NCBI RefSeq assembly: GCF_000296215.2
Contig: NZ_CP013949.1
Location: 5,387,501 to 5,451,500, forward strand
Length of the DNA stretch: 64,000 nt
Source of the DNA: Bradyrhizobium sp. CCGE-LA001
GTDB taxonomy: Bacteria > Pseudomonadota > Alphaproteobacteria > Rhizobiales > Xanthobacteraceae
Direction: 5' to 3'
Positions 1 through 8,909 of this stretch are shown here, piece by piece (within the stretch, counting starts at the first letter, position 1; every line of letters starts with the position of its first letter). A program made the position numbers and the translations under genes. The notes below the pieces were generated by a model. The model was not told the origin of the DNA. It made no database searches and worked only from the letters and a program-made list of their open reading frames with translations.

Positions 1-1067
1 ATGGTGCGCACCCGGCAGTGGAACGCCTGGATGTCGTAGAGGCCGGGCAGCATGCCGGCGCCGCCATGCGGGATATAGGGACCGAAAGTCGAGAGATACG
101 CGCCCATGTCGCCCATCAGGTCGCAATCCATCGCGAGGAACTTGCCGTCCTCGGCCAGCGCCATCTTCGCGGTGGTGACGTTGTCGCGGCCCTGTGCATC
201 GCCCATGAAATGCTCGGTGCGGTCCGCCGCCCACTTCACCGCCTTCTTCAGCTGCCGCGCCGCGACCGCCATCAGGGCGTATTCCCGATAGGGAAACAGC
301 TTCGTGCCGAAGCCGCCGCCGACATCGGGGCAGATCACCCGCATCTTGTCGGTGGGGATGTTGAGCACGTTCTGGCAGAGGATGTCGCGCAGGCGATGGC
401 TGCCCTGGCTGCCGATCGTCAGCGTCAGATGGTCGCGCTTGGCGTCGTATTCGCAGACCGCGGCGCGCGTCTCCATGAAGCTCGCGACCACGCGCGGATT
501 GACGATGGAGATTTCGGCGACCGCATGCGCCTTGGCAAAGGCAGCTTCGGTGGCCGCCTTGTCGCCGATCGAGACGTCGAACAGCACGTTGCCGGCCTTG
601 TCGGGCCAGACTTGCGGCGCGCCCTTCTTGACGGCGTTGACGACGCCGGTCACGGCCGGCAACGGGCTCCATTTGACCTCGATCGCCTCGATCGCGTCAC
701 GGGCCTGGTCGATGGTGTCCGCAACGACGAAGGCGATGGCATCGCCGACATGGCGCACCTCGTCCTTGGCGAGGATCGGGTAAGGCGGGCCGGTGAAGGG
801 ATCGGTCTCGAGGTTGAACAGGCACGGCAGATTGCCGAGATCCCCCACGTCATCCGCGGTGAGGATCAGCGCGACGCCGGGGAGCCCGCGGGCGCGGCTC
901 ACATCGATGGTGTATTTGGCATGCGCATGCGGCGAGCGCAGCATCAGGCAGCGCAGCGCAGCCTGCGGCGAATAGTCGTCGGTATAGCGGCCCTTGCCGC
1001 GGATGAGCGCATCATCCTCCTTGCGCAGCACGCTTTGGCCAACGCCGAACTTGATGGGAGCCGCCAT
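1..1067 (-). CDS. Xanthine dehydrogenase/CoxL-family molybdopterin-binding subunit (3' end outside window)
   Basis: The first 355 residues of a large molybdenum hydroxylase subunit (family members are about 750-800 aa) are present; the rest runs off the left edge. The start MAAPIKFGVGQSVLRKED leads into the a/b hammerhead domain (about residues 15-130, with RGKGRYTDDY and SPHAHA). The first MoCo-binding domain follows, with the glycine motif CPDVGGGFGTK. Such subunits oxidise CO, aldehydes or N-heterocycles together with FAD and 2Fe-2S subunits, which are not in view. The active-site loop that separates form I CoxL from other members lies outside the window, so the substrate is open. An SD-like GGACGGGAAAAG lies just before the ATG. 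It is on the same strand as murJ, 81 bp downstream, with no obvious functional link. Confidence 0.85.
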   Translation of the reverse strand, partial: MAAPIKFGVGQSVLRKEDDALIRGKGRYTDDYSPQAALRCLMLRSPHAHAKYTIDVSRARGLPGVALILTADDVGDLGNLPCLFNLETDPFTGPPYPILAKDEVRHVGDAIAFVVADTIDQARDAIEAIEVKWSPLPAVTGVVNAVKKGAPQVWPDKAGNVLFDVSIGDKAATEAAFAKAHAVAEISIVNPRVVASFMETRAAVCEYDAKRDHLTLTIGSQGSHRLRDILCQNVLNIPTDKMRVICPDVGGGFGTKLFPYREYALMAVAARQLKKAVKWAADRTEHFMGDAQGRDNVTTAKMALAEDGKFLAMDCDLMGDMGAYLSTFGPYIPHGGAGMLPGLYDIQAFHCRVRT

Positions 1068-1148
1068 TGTCTTTTCCCGTCCTATGGTTGTTTTGGTAGC
1101 ATATTGCCGTGGAAAAACTGGCAAGGCAAACGGGTTGGGCAATAAAAA

Positions 1149-2675
1149 CTACTTGCGCACCAACGCGACCAGCCAATTGCGGCCGAACAGGATGAGGATC
1201 GCGAGCGCGTAGACGATCGTTCCTCCGATGGCCAGCAAGGCAAGCGTCAACTCGTCCCGGAAGTGCATTGCGCCGACGATAGAACCGCTGAAGCGCGCGA
1301 TCAGCCAGAAGGTGGCCGCGAGGATAATCCCGGTCACGAAGAATTTGATGAGCGACAAGAGCCACGCCCGATCCAGCACGAGGAATTCTCGCCGCACTGC
1401 GAAGTAGAGCACCAGCAGGAGATTGGTCCAAACGCCGACGGCGGTGGCGAGCGCGAGGCCGATTTGGGCGAGCGATCCCATCAAGGCGAGCTTCAGCGCG
1501 ACGTTGACGGCGATGCCGGTCAGCGACGCGCGGACCGGCGTCGCGGTGTCCTTGCGCGCATAGAAGGTCGCGACGGCGCTGCGGATCAGCACGAAGGGAA
1601 TGAGACCGATGGCATAGGCAGCGAGCGTATTGCCTGCGGCAACCGCATCGGCTTGCGAGAACGCGCCGCGCGCGAACAGGGCACGCATGATCTCGTCAGG
1701 CACGGTGATGAAGGCGGCGACGAATGGCACCGAGAACAGCAGCGTGAAGTCGAATGCGCGGCGCTGCGCCCGCATTGCGCCATCATGGTCGCTGGCCGTG
1801 ATCCGCCGCGACATCTCCGGCAGCAGCACCGTGCCGATCGCGATGCCGATGACGCCGATCGGCAGCTGGTTGAGACGGTCGGCGTAATAGAGCGCCGATA
1901 GCGCGCCGGCAGGCAGGAAGGTCGCGATGATGGTGTCGGCAAATAGCGCGACCTGCGTGCCCATCGATCCCAGCGTCGCAGGGCCGAGCGCCTTGAAGAA
2001 GCCGCGCACGTCTTCGTCGAGCTTGAGCGGCGCGAAACGCGGCAGGCCGCCGTGGCGGGCGAGATCGCCAGCGAGCAGGAAATATTGCAGGAAGCCGGAG
2101 ATCAGCACGCCCCAGGCTGCCGCGTGCCCCGCGGTCGGAAACCAGACGGCCACCGCCAGCGTCATCATCATCGCGACGTTGAGAAAGATCGAGGCGGCCG
2201 CAGCGCTGGCAAAGCGCTGCATCACGTTGAGCATGCCGCCATAGAGCGTGACGAGCGTGATCAGCAGCAGATAGGGAAAGGTGATCCGGGTGAGCTCTAT
2301 CGCGAGCTTGCGTTGCTCGGCGTCCTCCGAAAAGCCGGGCGCCAAGATGCTCATCGCTTGCGGCATGAACAGCCAGGCGACGATCAGCAGCACCACCTGC
2401 GAAGCCAGGAGCAGCGTGAAGATGCGGTCCGCGAAGAGTTTTGCCGCCGCCTCGCCCTTCTCGCCATGGACATGCGCGTAGGCCGGCACCCACGCCGCGT
2501 TGAAGGCGCCCTCGGCGAAGATCGCTCGGAAATGATTGGGCAGCCGCAGCGCCACGAAGAAGGCATCTGCCACGGGGCCTGCGCCCAGGATCGCCGCGAG
2601 CATGATGTCGCGCGCAAACCCCGTCACCCGCGAGAGCAGCGTGTATCCACCAACCGTGAAGATGCGTCCGAGCAT
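1149..2675 (-). CDS. murJ: Lipid II flippase MurJ (MviN)
   Basis: A 508-residue polytopic protein of the MOP/MviN family, matching the usual MurJ length of about 510. The N-terminus MLGRIFTVGGYTLLSRVTGF and the following GPVADAFFVALRLPNHFR carry the conserved R-D-x(n)-ADAF and N-x-FR signatures. These arginines line the central cavity of MurJ. It is predicted to span the inner membrane about 14 times and move lipid-linked peptidoglycan precursor to the periplasm. The start is the only ATG before the conserved segment. It is followed by the molybdopterin subunit and preceded by an inverted-repeat element, so it is probably transcribed alone. Identification is firm at family level; a role in exporting another polyprenyl-linked glycan is less likely. 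Confidence 0.93.
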   Translation of the reverse strand: MLGRIFTVGGYTLLSRVTGFARDIMLAAILGAGPVADAFFVALRLPNHFRAIFAEGAFNAAWVPAYAHVHGEKGEAAAKLFADRIFTLLLASQVVLLIVAWLFMPQAMSILAPGFSEDAEQRKLAIELTRITFPYLLLITLVTLYGGMLNVMQRFASAAAASIFLNVAMMMTLAVAVWFPTAGHAAAWGVLISGFLQYFLLAGDLARHGGLPRFAPLKLDEDVRGFFKALGPATLGSMGTQVALFADTIIATFLPAGALSALYYADRLNQLPIGVIGIAIGTVLLPEMSRRITASDHDGAMRAQRRAFDFTLLFSVPFVAAFITVPDEIMRALFARGAFSQADAVAAGNTLAAYAIGLIPFVLIRSAVATFYARKDTATPVRASLTGIAVNVALKLALMGSLAQIGLALATAVGVWTNLLLVLYFAVRREFLVLDRAWLLSLIKFFVTGIILAATFWLIARFSGSIVGAMHFRDELTLALLAIGGTIVYALAILILFGRNWLVALVRK

Positions 2676-2771
2676 GCGTCTGTTTTAGAGACTTATCAGC
2701 CTAACGATAAGGCTTTGAAGTTGACGTGATCAAAAAAGACGAGCGCCCGACTAGAAATGCGCATTGCTGTG

Positions 2772-2922
2772 CCCTCTCCCCTTGTGGGAGAGGGCAGCGC
2801 CGCAGGTAGAGACAAACGCGATTGGGTGAGGGGTCTCTCTCCCAGCATTCCAGACGGAGAGAGACCCCTCACCCGTCTCGCCGCTCGCGCGGCGAGCCAC
2901 CCTCTCCCACAAGGGGAGAGGG
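2772..2922. repeat. Composite intergenic inverted-repeat element
   Basis: A 151-bp element between the aminotransferase gene and murJ. The 23-bp outer arms at 2772-2794 and 2900-2922 are near-perfect reverse complements (CCCTCTCCCCTTGTGGGAG versus CTCCCACAAGGGGAGAGGG). A second, inner pair (GGGTGAGGGGTCTCTCTCC at 2824-2842 and its complement at 2856-2874) makes the whole element nearly self-complementary. I recognise the style as a dispersed non-coding palindromic repeat of Bradyrhizobium-type genomes. Only one copy is in this window. It could fold into a long hairpin and stop transcription leaving the aminotransferase gene. Confidence 0.8.
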
Positions 2923-2928
2923 AAAGAT

Positions 2929-4116
2929 TCACCCCGCCAGCGCGCCGCGGACTGCAGCGATCACCCGCTCCTGGTCAGCCTCGGTCAAATAGGCGTGCAT
3001 CGGCAGGCTGATGACGTCCTGGGACAGGCTCTCGCAAGCAGGCAGGCCGCCCTCTGCGACCGGATATTGCTTGTAGGCGGTCTGCTGATGCATCGACTTG
3101 CCGTAATAGATCGCGGTCGGCACGCCCTGAGCCTTCAGCGCGGCGGCAAAGCCGTCGCGGTCGGTGCCTTCAGGCAGACGGATCGTGTACTGCGCCCACA
3201 CCGACGTGTTGCCGGGGCTGAGGCGCGGCACGGTCACAACGTTGCTCAGGCCGCGTGCGTAGCGCTCCGCAACCTTGTTGCGGGCGGCGACCTCGTCGTC
3301 GAAGATCTTCAGCTTCTCGATCAGGACCGCGGCCTGCATGGTGTCGAGCCGGCCAGTGAGGCCGAGGCGGACGTTGTCGTATTTGTCGACGCCCTGCCCG
3401 TGCACGCGGATGCTGCGCAGCGTGGCCGCGAGCTCGTCGTCATCGGTGAAGATGGCGCCGCCGTCGCCAAAACAGCCGAGCGGCTTGGCCGGGAAGAAGC
3501 TGGTCGCCGTGGCGTGCCCGAAGGTGCCGAGCTTGCGGCCCTTGTAGCTGGCGCCAAAGCCTTGGGCTGCGTCGTCGAGCACGAACAGGCCTTCGGCCCT
3601 GGCGATCTCGGCGATGGCGTCGTGGTCGGCGGGCTGGCCGAACAGATCGACCGGAATCACTGCCGCCGGCTTGAGCCCGGCCTTGCGAGCGGTCGCGATG
3701 CCGCGCTTCAGCGACTCCGGGCTCATGTTGAAGGTGGCCTCGTCCACGTCGACATAGACGGGCGTAGCGCCTGTCCGCGCCACCGGCGAGGCGGTCGCGA
3801 TGAAGGTGAAGGACGGACAGAACACGGCATCGCCGGGCCCGATATTCTTCGCCATCATCACCATCAGGATCGCATCGGTGCCGCTGGCGCAGCCGATCAC
3901 GTGCTTGGCGCCGCAATAGGCCGCGAGTTGCTTCTCGAGCTCGAACACCTCGGGGCCGTTGACGAACTGGCAATGATCGAGAACCCGTTTCACGGCTGCA
4001 TCGAGCGAGGCGCCCAGCCGGCGGCGCTGTGCGCCGACGTCGATGAAGGGAATGGGTTCGGACCGCAGATGCTGGTTCATGGTCTGGTTCTTGGTGCCTT
4101 CTTGCGTGATCGACAT
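2929..4116 (-). CDS. DegT/DnrJ/EryC1-family sugar aminotransferase
   Basis: A 395-residue PLP-dependent aminotransferase of the DegT/StrS (WbpE/WlbC-like) family, which transfers an amino group to keto-nucleotide sugars. Landmarks are the start of the conserved fold at PIPFIDVGAQRRRLG, the cofactor-contact segment GCASGTDAI (about residue 75), DDAAQGFGASYKG (about 171) and the Schiff-base lysine in SFFPAKPLGCFGDGG (about K201). The C-terminus has the usual SLPMHAYLTEAD segment. The start at 4116 leaves a 9-bp gap from the upstream dehydrogenase; an ATG at 4080 (MNQHLR) is an equally plausible start with the AGAAGG sequence upstream. The pairing with a Gfo/Idh dehydrogenase matches WbpB-WbpE, which make a 3-amino sugar, but no acetyltransferase partner is nearby, so the exact sugar is uncertain. 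Confidence 0.88.
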   Translation of the reverse strand: MSITQEGTKNQTMNQHLRSEPIPFIDVGAQRRRLGASLDAAVKRVLDHCQFVNGPEVFELEKQLAAYCGAKHVIGCASGTDAILMVMMAKNIGPGDAVFCPSFTFIATASPVARTGATPVYVDVDEATFNMSPESLKRGIATARKAGLKPAAVIPVDLFGQPADHDAIAEIARAEGLFVLDDAAQGFGASYKGRKLGTFGHATATSFFPAKPLGCFGDGGAIFTDDDELAATLRSIRVHGQGVDKYDNVRLGLTGRLDTMQAAVLIEKLKIFDDEVAARNKVAERYARGLSNVVTVPRLSPGNTSVWAQYTIRLPEGTDRDGFAAALKAQGVPTAIYYGKSMHQQTAYKQYPVAEGGLPACESLSQDVISLPMHAYLTEADQERVIAAVRGALAG

Positions 4117-4125
4117 GGATAAGGA

Positions 4126-5130
4126 TCAGCCGGCGACGCGGCGCGGGCCCTTGCGGGCAGGCGCCGTGGCGGCAGGTCGCGTTGGCGTCTCCAGGCACTG
4201 CGTGGCGATCTCGAGGCTGGCGACGCCTTCGTCGCCGGTGACCGCCGGCGTTTCGCCGTCACGCACCGCCTTGAGGAACGCGAGCAGTTCGGCGCGCAGC
4301 GGTTCGTCATGACCGACCGGCAGATGCCGCATCGAATAGCTGCCGTCAGGCTGGAAGCCGAAGCATTCGGTGACCTGGCGCGTCAGCAGATCGCCCATCA
4401 CGTATTTGCCGCGCGTGGCGACCGTGACGCTGCGCGCCTTGAACGGCGTCAGCCAGTTGGTGTTGATGTGGGCGAGCACGCCGCTGGCGGTGCGGAATTG
4501 CAGGAGCGCGATGTCCTCGCGCTCGGCGACGGCGCTCGACAATTGCGGCTGCACCTCGACGATGTCGGATTCGGTGAACCAGCGGATCAGATCGATATCG
4601 TGCACGGCGAGGTCGATGACGACGCCGACATTGGACATGCGCGGCGGGAACGGGCCGACGCGGGTGATCGCGATGGAGAGAATGTCCTCGCCGGCGATCG
4701 CCTTCTTGACCGCGGCGACCGCAGGATTGAAGCGTTCGACATGGCCCACCATCAGTGTGACGCCGGCCTTTTGCGCGGCGGCGACGATCTCGCGGCCCTC
4801 CTCGACCGTGGAGGCGATCGGCTTTTCCACGAGAACGTGGATGTTCCTGGCGATGCAGGCGAGCGCCAAGTCGTGGTGCAGATGGGTCGGCGCGGCGATG
4901 GTGACGGCATCGACGCCTTCGGCGAGCAGCTCGTCGAGCGTCTCGAAGCCCTGACAGGTCGCAAGCTCGATGGTGCGCGTCCGGTGTGCCGGCGAGGGAT
5001 CGACGATCCCGACCAGGGTGACGCCGGGAAGACCCGCGAGCACGCGCGCATGGTTGCTGCCCATCACGCCGGCGCCGATAACGCCGACACGCAGGCCGGC
5101 CTTTGCCGCCACAGACCCTATGGAACTCAT
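4126..5130 (-). CDS. Gfo/Idh/MocA-family nucleotide-sugar dehydrogenase
   Basis: About 334 residues with an N-terminal Rossmann fold (VGVIGAGVMGSNHARV), the catalytic-lysine EKP motif (HVLVEKPIAS) and the substrate-domain segment MVGHVERFNPAV. This is the profile of WbpB/WlbA-type enzymes that oxidise C3 of UDP-GlcNAcA, although related inositol and sugar dehydrogenases share it. I chose the ATG at 5130 (MSSIG) because the Rossmann strand follows about 13 residues later; an in-frame ATG at 5187 would add 19 residues with no family likeness. It directly precedes the DegT aminotransferase, which would act on the 3-keto product. The nucleotide cofactor and true substrate cannot be read from sequence. 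Confidence 0.85.
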   Translation of the reverse strand: MSSIGSVAAKAGLRVGVIGAGVMGSNHARVLAGLPGVTLVGIVDPSPAHRTRTIELATCQGFETLDELLAEGVDAVTIAAPTHLHHDLALACIARNIHVLVEKPIASTVEEGREIVAAAQKAGVTLMVGHVERFNPAVAAVKKAIAGEDILSIAITRVGPFPPRMSNVGVVIDLAVHDIDLIRWFTESDIVEVQPQLSSAVAEREDIALLQFRTASGVLAHINTNWLTPFKARSVTVATRGKYVMGDLLTRQVTECFGFQPDGSYSMRHLPVGHDEPLRAELLAFLKAVRDGETPAVTGDEGVASLEIATQCLETPTRPAATAPARKGPRRVAG

Positions 5131-5248
5131 CTGGTGGAACCCCGATTTAACCCAAATCCCCGGCGCCGCTTCTAGCATGGCCGCCACATTTGTGGCGAAC
5201 GCGGAGCTAGCGATCCGGACACGATTTGATTCAAAAAATTACACGTTC

Positions 5249-5291
5249 CCCGGGCCTTAAGCCGAAAAAGATACCGCTCTTCCGGCCCGGG
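5249..5291 (-). terminator. Weak stem-loop after manC
   Basis: Perfect 8-bp arms CCCGGGCC (5249-5256) and GGCCCGGG (5284-5291) are separated by a 27-nt loop, just downstream of the manC stop codon on the minus strand. There is no clean T-run after the stem, so it is only a possible terminator or pause between manC and the Gfo/Idh-DegT pair. Confidence 0.35.
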
Positions 5292-5314
5292 TCGCGTGAT
5301 TCGGAGTTTGCTGG

Positions 5315-6733
5315 TTACGACCTTTGATAGTCGTCTTCAATCCGGATGATGTCGTCTTCCCCCAGATAGCTTCCAGTCTGGACCTCGATCAGTTCCAGCT
5401 GGATCTTGCCGGGATTCTCCATCCGGTGGACGGCGCCCATCGGAATGTAGATCGACTCGTTCTCGTGCACGGTCTTCACGGTCTCGTTGACGGTGACCTG
5501 GGCCGTGCCCCGCACCACGATCCAGTGCTCGGCGCGATGGTGATGCTTCTGCAGCGACAGGCGCCCGCCCGGCTTCACCACGATGCGCTTGACCTGGTGG
5601 CGCTCGCCATTGTCGACGGACTGATAGCTGCCCCAGGGCCGATGCACCTTCAGGTGCTCCTCGGTGACCTTCGGTGCGACCGCCTTCAGCTTGGTCACCA
5701 GGCGCTTCAGCCCGTTGGCGTCCTTCTGGCGCGAGACCAGGATCGCGTCCGCGGTGGCGACCACCACGAGATCGTCGACGCCTTCGAGCGCGACGAGCGC
5801 GGAATCGGTGGTGACGTTGCAATTGCGGGAGTCCTCGAACACCGCAGTGCCGTGCGCGGCGTTGCCTTGCGCGTCCTTCTCCGACAGCTCCCACACCGCG
5901 AGCCAGGAGCCGACGTCGGACCAGCCGCACGACACCGGCACCACGGCAGCGCGCGCGGTCTTCTCCATCACGGCATAGTCGATCGAGATTGCCCTCGCCG
6001 AACCGAAGGCTTCCGGCTCCAGCGTGACGAAGCCGAGATCACGGCCGGCATTGTTGACCGCATTGGTCACGGCCTCGATGCTCGCGACATCGACCCTGCG
6101 ATATTCATCGAGCAGCACACTGGCCGGGAACATGAAGTTGCCGCTGTTCCAGAGATAGCCGGAATTGACGTAGTCGGACGCCTTCACCGCGTCCGGCTTC
6201 TCGACGAAACGCGCCACCGCATGCACCTCGCCGGAGATCACTTCGCCCGGGTTGATATAGCCGTATTCGGTCGCGGGGCGCTCCGGCTTGACGCCGAAGG
6301 TGACGATGCGCCCGGCATTCGCGGCGGCGAGGCCCTCGCGGCAGGCGGCGACGAAGGCGGCGTTGTCTTGCACCACGTGGTCGGCGGCGAGCGCGAGCAC
6401 GATGGCTTCGCTGGCGCGGTTCTGCGCGAACACTGCGCCGGCGGCGATCGCAGGGCCCGAATCGCGCCGCATCGGCTCGAGCAGCACGTCGGCCTCGATG
6501 CCGATCTCGGCGAGCTGCTCCAGCACCATGAAGCGATAGGCCGCATTGGTGATGACGATCGGCCGGTCGAACAGGGCAGGATCAGACACGCGCAGCAGCG
6601 TGTCCTGGAAGGTCGAGCGGGGGCCGAACAGCGGCAGGAACTGTTTTGGTCGTACTTCGCGCGAAGCCGGCCACAGCCGCGTGCCGGCGCCGCCGCACAT
6701 GATCAGGGGGATAATGCGTTTGTCCATCGTCAT
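5315..6733 (-). CDS. manC: Mannose-1-phosphate guanylyltransferase / mannose-6-phosphate isomerase
   Basis: A bifunctional type II enzyme of 472 residues that makes GDP-mannose. The N-terminal nucleotidyltransferase domain has the signature IMCGGAGTRLWPASR followed by PKQFLPL. The C-terminal cupin isomerase domain has RPWGSYQSVDNGERHQVKR and QKHHHRAEHW, whose histidines bind the metal. I start it at the ATG at 6733, one base after the TGA of the upstream epimerase (TTTGAGATG), which implies translational coupling; a second ATG at 6727 is also possible. GDP-mannose could feed lipid A mannose, core or exopolysaccharide. Family assignment is firm; the downstream glycan is inferred. Confidence 0.93.
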   Translation of the reverse strand: MTMDKRIIPLIMCGGAGTRLWPASREVRPKQFLPLFGPRSTFQDTLLRVSDPALFDRPIVITNAAYRFMVLEQLAEIGIEADVLLEPMRRDSGPAIAAGAVFAQNRASEAIVLALAADHVVQDNAAFVAACREGLAAANAGRIVTFGVKPERPATEYGYINPGEVISGEVHAVARFVEKPDAVKASDYVNSGYLWNSGNFMFPASVLLDEYRRVDVASIEAVTNAVNNAGRDLGFVTLEPEAFGSARAISIDYAVMEKTARAAVVPVSCGWSDVGSWLAVWELSEKDAQGNAAHGTAVFEDSRNCNVTTDSALVALEGVDDLVVVATADAILVSRQKDANGLKRLVTKLKAVAPKVTEEHLKVHRPWGSYQSVDNGERHQVKRIVVKPGGRLSLQKHHHRAEHWIVVRGTAQVTVNETVKTVHENESIYIPMGAVHRMENPGKIQLELIEVQTGSYLGEDDIIRIEDDYQRS

Positions 6734-6734
6734 C

Positions 6735-7724
6735 TCAAACCTTGAAGTAGTCGCGATACCAGGTGACAAAGTTATGGACCCCCTGCTCGATCGGCGTTGA
6801 CGGCGCAAAGCCGGTGTCGCGCATCAGGTCCTCGACATCCGCGAACGTTTCCAGCACATCTCCCGGCTGCATCGGCAGCAATTCTTTGATCGCCGTCCGG
6901 CCCAGCTCCCGCTCCAGAAGACCGACGACATGCATCAGTTCCTCCGGGTGGTGATTGCCGACATTGTAGAGCTTTGACGGCGCATTTGCGGCAGACGGAT
7001 CGTCAGCAGGCACAAGATCGATCAGCTTGGATACGACACGCGTCACGTCATCAATATAGGTGAAGTCGCGGCGCATCCTGCCATGGTTGAAGAGACGGAT
7101 CGGTTTGCCCGCCAGGATGGCGTTTACGAACAGAAACATGGCCATATCAGGCCGTCCCCACGGCCCGTAAATGGTAAAGAAGCGCAGGCCCGTGACCGGC
7201 AGCCGGTAGAGATGGCTGTAGGACTGGGCCATCACCTCGTTCGCCTTCTTGGTCGCCGCGTAGAAGCTCACCGGATGATCGGTGCGGTCCGCAACCGCAA
7301 ATGGCATTTTTGTGTTGGCGCCGTAAACGGACGATGACGAAGCGTAGACGAGGTGACGACAGCCGTTGTTGCGGCAGCCCTCGAGCACGTTGAGAAAGCC
7401 CTGAAGATTGGAATCGGCGTAAGTCTGCGGGTGCTCGATCGAGTAGCGCACGCCGGCCTGAGCCGCGAGATGCACGACTTTTTCAAAGCGGTGTTGCGCA
7501 AACAGTGCGGCGATCGTCGCGCGGTCGGCGAGATCGGCCTCGACGAAGGAGAAGCGGGGCTCGTTCCGCAGCAACGCGAGGCGCGCCCGCTTCAGCGCCG
7601 GATCGTAATAGCTGTTGAGATTGTCGAGCCCGACGACGGTGCGGCCTTCGCCCAGGAGCTGCCGGGCGACGTGGAAGCCGATGAAGCCGGCAGCGCCCGT
7701 GACCAAAATCGCCTGATCCGTCAT
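6735..7724 (-). CDS. lpsL: UDP-glucuronate 4-epimerase-like NAD-dependent epimerase (LpsL type)
   Basis: An extended SDR of 329 residues with the NAD-binding TGAAGFIGFHVARQL motif, the long-form segment GLDNLNSYYDPALKRARL that is characteristic of UDP-glucuronate epimerases (LpsL/Cap1J), the ASSSSVYG serine and the catalytic YAATK. It would interconvert UDP-GlcA and UDP-GalA. It is coupled to manC by a one-base gap, so UDP-GalA and GDP-mannose are probably made from one transcript. In rhizobia LpsL supplies galacturonate for LPS core and lipid A. A related UDP-glucose-type specificity cannot be excluded from motifs alone. Confidence 0.87.
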   Translation of the reverse strand: MTDQAILVTGAAGFIGFHVARQLLGEGRTVVGLDNLNSYYDPALKRARLALLRNEPRFSFVEADLADRATIAALFAQHRFEKVVHLAAQAGVRYSIEHPQTYADSNLQGFLNVLEGCRNNGCRHLVYASSSSVYGANTKMPFAVADRTDHPVSFYAATKKANEVMAQSYSHLYRLPVTGLRFFTIYGPWGRPDMAMFLFVNAILAGKPIRLFNHGRMRRDFTYIDDVTRVVSKLIDLVPADDPSAANAPSKLYNVGNHHPEELMHVVGLLERELGRTAIKELLPMQPGDVLETFADVEDLMRDTGFAPSTPIEQGVHNFVTWYRDYFKV

Positions 7725-7949
7725 CCTGTTCCCAAGGAATATCCAGTCCGCCGCGCCTCTTTAGCCGCGGCCTCGTGGGGGTCGCAATAGCCTGGCCGGC
7801 GATCACAGCGCCCTTTTGCAAACGTCCTTTACGACGGCTCCTACGACGGCTATTGCAAGATCGGCGCCAAAACCATACCAAAGCGGCCGAATTCGGCGCC
7901 TCGCGTCGGGTTGCCTCCAATCTAAGCAAACCCTGTTGATGCGGGCGAG

Positions 7950-8909
7950 ATGCGCCGAATCCTGCTTTCTGCGGCCAAGATCCTGATTTCCGCGGCGCTG
8001 CTCTATCTGGCGCTGCGCAAGGTGGACCTGTCCGAACTATTCTCGCGCTTCACGCTGACCAGCCTGCTCTGGATCGGCCTGGCGATCGCGGTCACCTTCC
8101 TGCAGATCTTCATCGGCGTGCTGCGCTGGCGCGAGATCAGCGCCGCATGCGGCGCGCCGCTCGAGCTCGCCCGCGCCATGCGCTACAACGTGATCGGCGC
8201 CTTCTTCAACCAGACGCTGCCGTCCGCCATCGGCGGCGACGCGGTCCGGCTGTGGCTGGTCGCGCGCGCCGGCGCCGGATGGCGTGCGGCGACCTACTCA
8301 ATCTTCGTCGATCGCGCGATCGGCCTGATCGCACTCGCCATCCTCATCGTCGCGAGCCTGCCCTGGAGCTACAGCCTCATCACCGATCCGCACGGGCGCT
8401 CGGCGCTGCTGCTGCTCGACTTCGCGGCGCTCGCGGGCGGACTCGGTTTTTTGATTTTCGGCGCGCTGAAATGGCGCTGGCTGAAAACCTGGTGGGCAAC
8501 GCATCACCTTCACGCCTGCGCGGTGATCGCCAATCGCGTGATCTTCAGCCCCGCCCGCGGGCCGATCATCGCGGTCCTGTCGATCCTGGTCCACGTGCTG
8601 GCGGTCGTCATCGCCTGGTGCGTCGTGCAGGCGATTGCGGCCCCGGTCAGCTTCAGCGACGTCTTTCTGCTCGTGCCGCCGGTGATGCTGATCACCTTGA
8701 TGCCGATCTCGATCGCCGGCTGGGGCGTGCGTGAAGCCACGATGAGCCTTGCATTCGGCTTCGCCGGGCTCGCCGCTGACGAGGGCGTCAACGTCTCGCT
8801 GCTGTTCGGCGCGGTGCTGTTCATCGTCGGCGCGATCGGCGGCCTGGTCTGGATCCTCAGCGCGGAAAAGGCCGCGCAAGGATCGGCCCCGATCGGGGTG
8901 CCGGAGTGA
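7950..8909 (+). CDS. Flippase-like (lysylphosphatidylglycerol synthase TM-type) integral membrane protein
   Basis: A 319-residue protein with about eight hydrophobic helices. It has the UPF0104/AglD-like pattern: ALLYLALRKVD near the N-terminus, RWREISAACG, and ALPSAIGGDAVR (written in the gene as QTLPSAIGGDAVRLWL), plus a late PISIAGWGVREA motif. Members are membrane proteins linked to lipid or polysaccharide transfer, and many lack a proven activity. The stop codon overlaps the start of the following sugar-phosphate transferase by 4 bp (GTGA), so the two are translationally coupled. That supports a role in lipid-linked glycan assembly, but the function is inferred from context. Confidence 0.75.
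   Translation: MRRILLSAAKILISAALLYLALRKVDLSELFSRFTLTSLLWIGLAIAVTFLQIFIGVLRWREISAACGAPLELARAMRYNVIGAFFNQTLPSAIGGDAVRLWLVARAGAGWRAATYSIFVDRAIGLIALAILIVASLPWSYSLITDPHGRSALLLLDFAALAGGLGFLIFGALKWRWLKTWWATHHLHACAVIANRVIFSPARGPIIAVLSILVHVLAVVIAWCVVQAIAAPVSFSDVFLLVPPVMLITLMPISIAGWGVREATMSLAFGFAGLAADEGVNVSLLFGAVLFIVGAIGGLVWILSAEKAAQGSAPIGVPE

Noticed and set aside
18..1145. A 375-codon plus-strand frame at the left edge
   Set aside because: The minus-strand translation gives a clear molybdopterin hydroxylase N-terminus, so the plus frame is its shadow.
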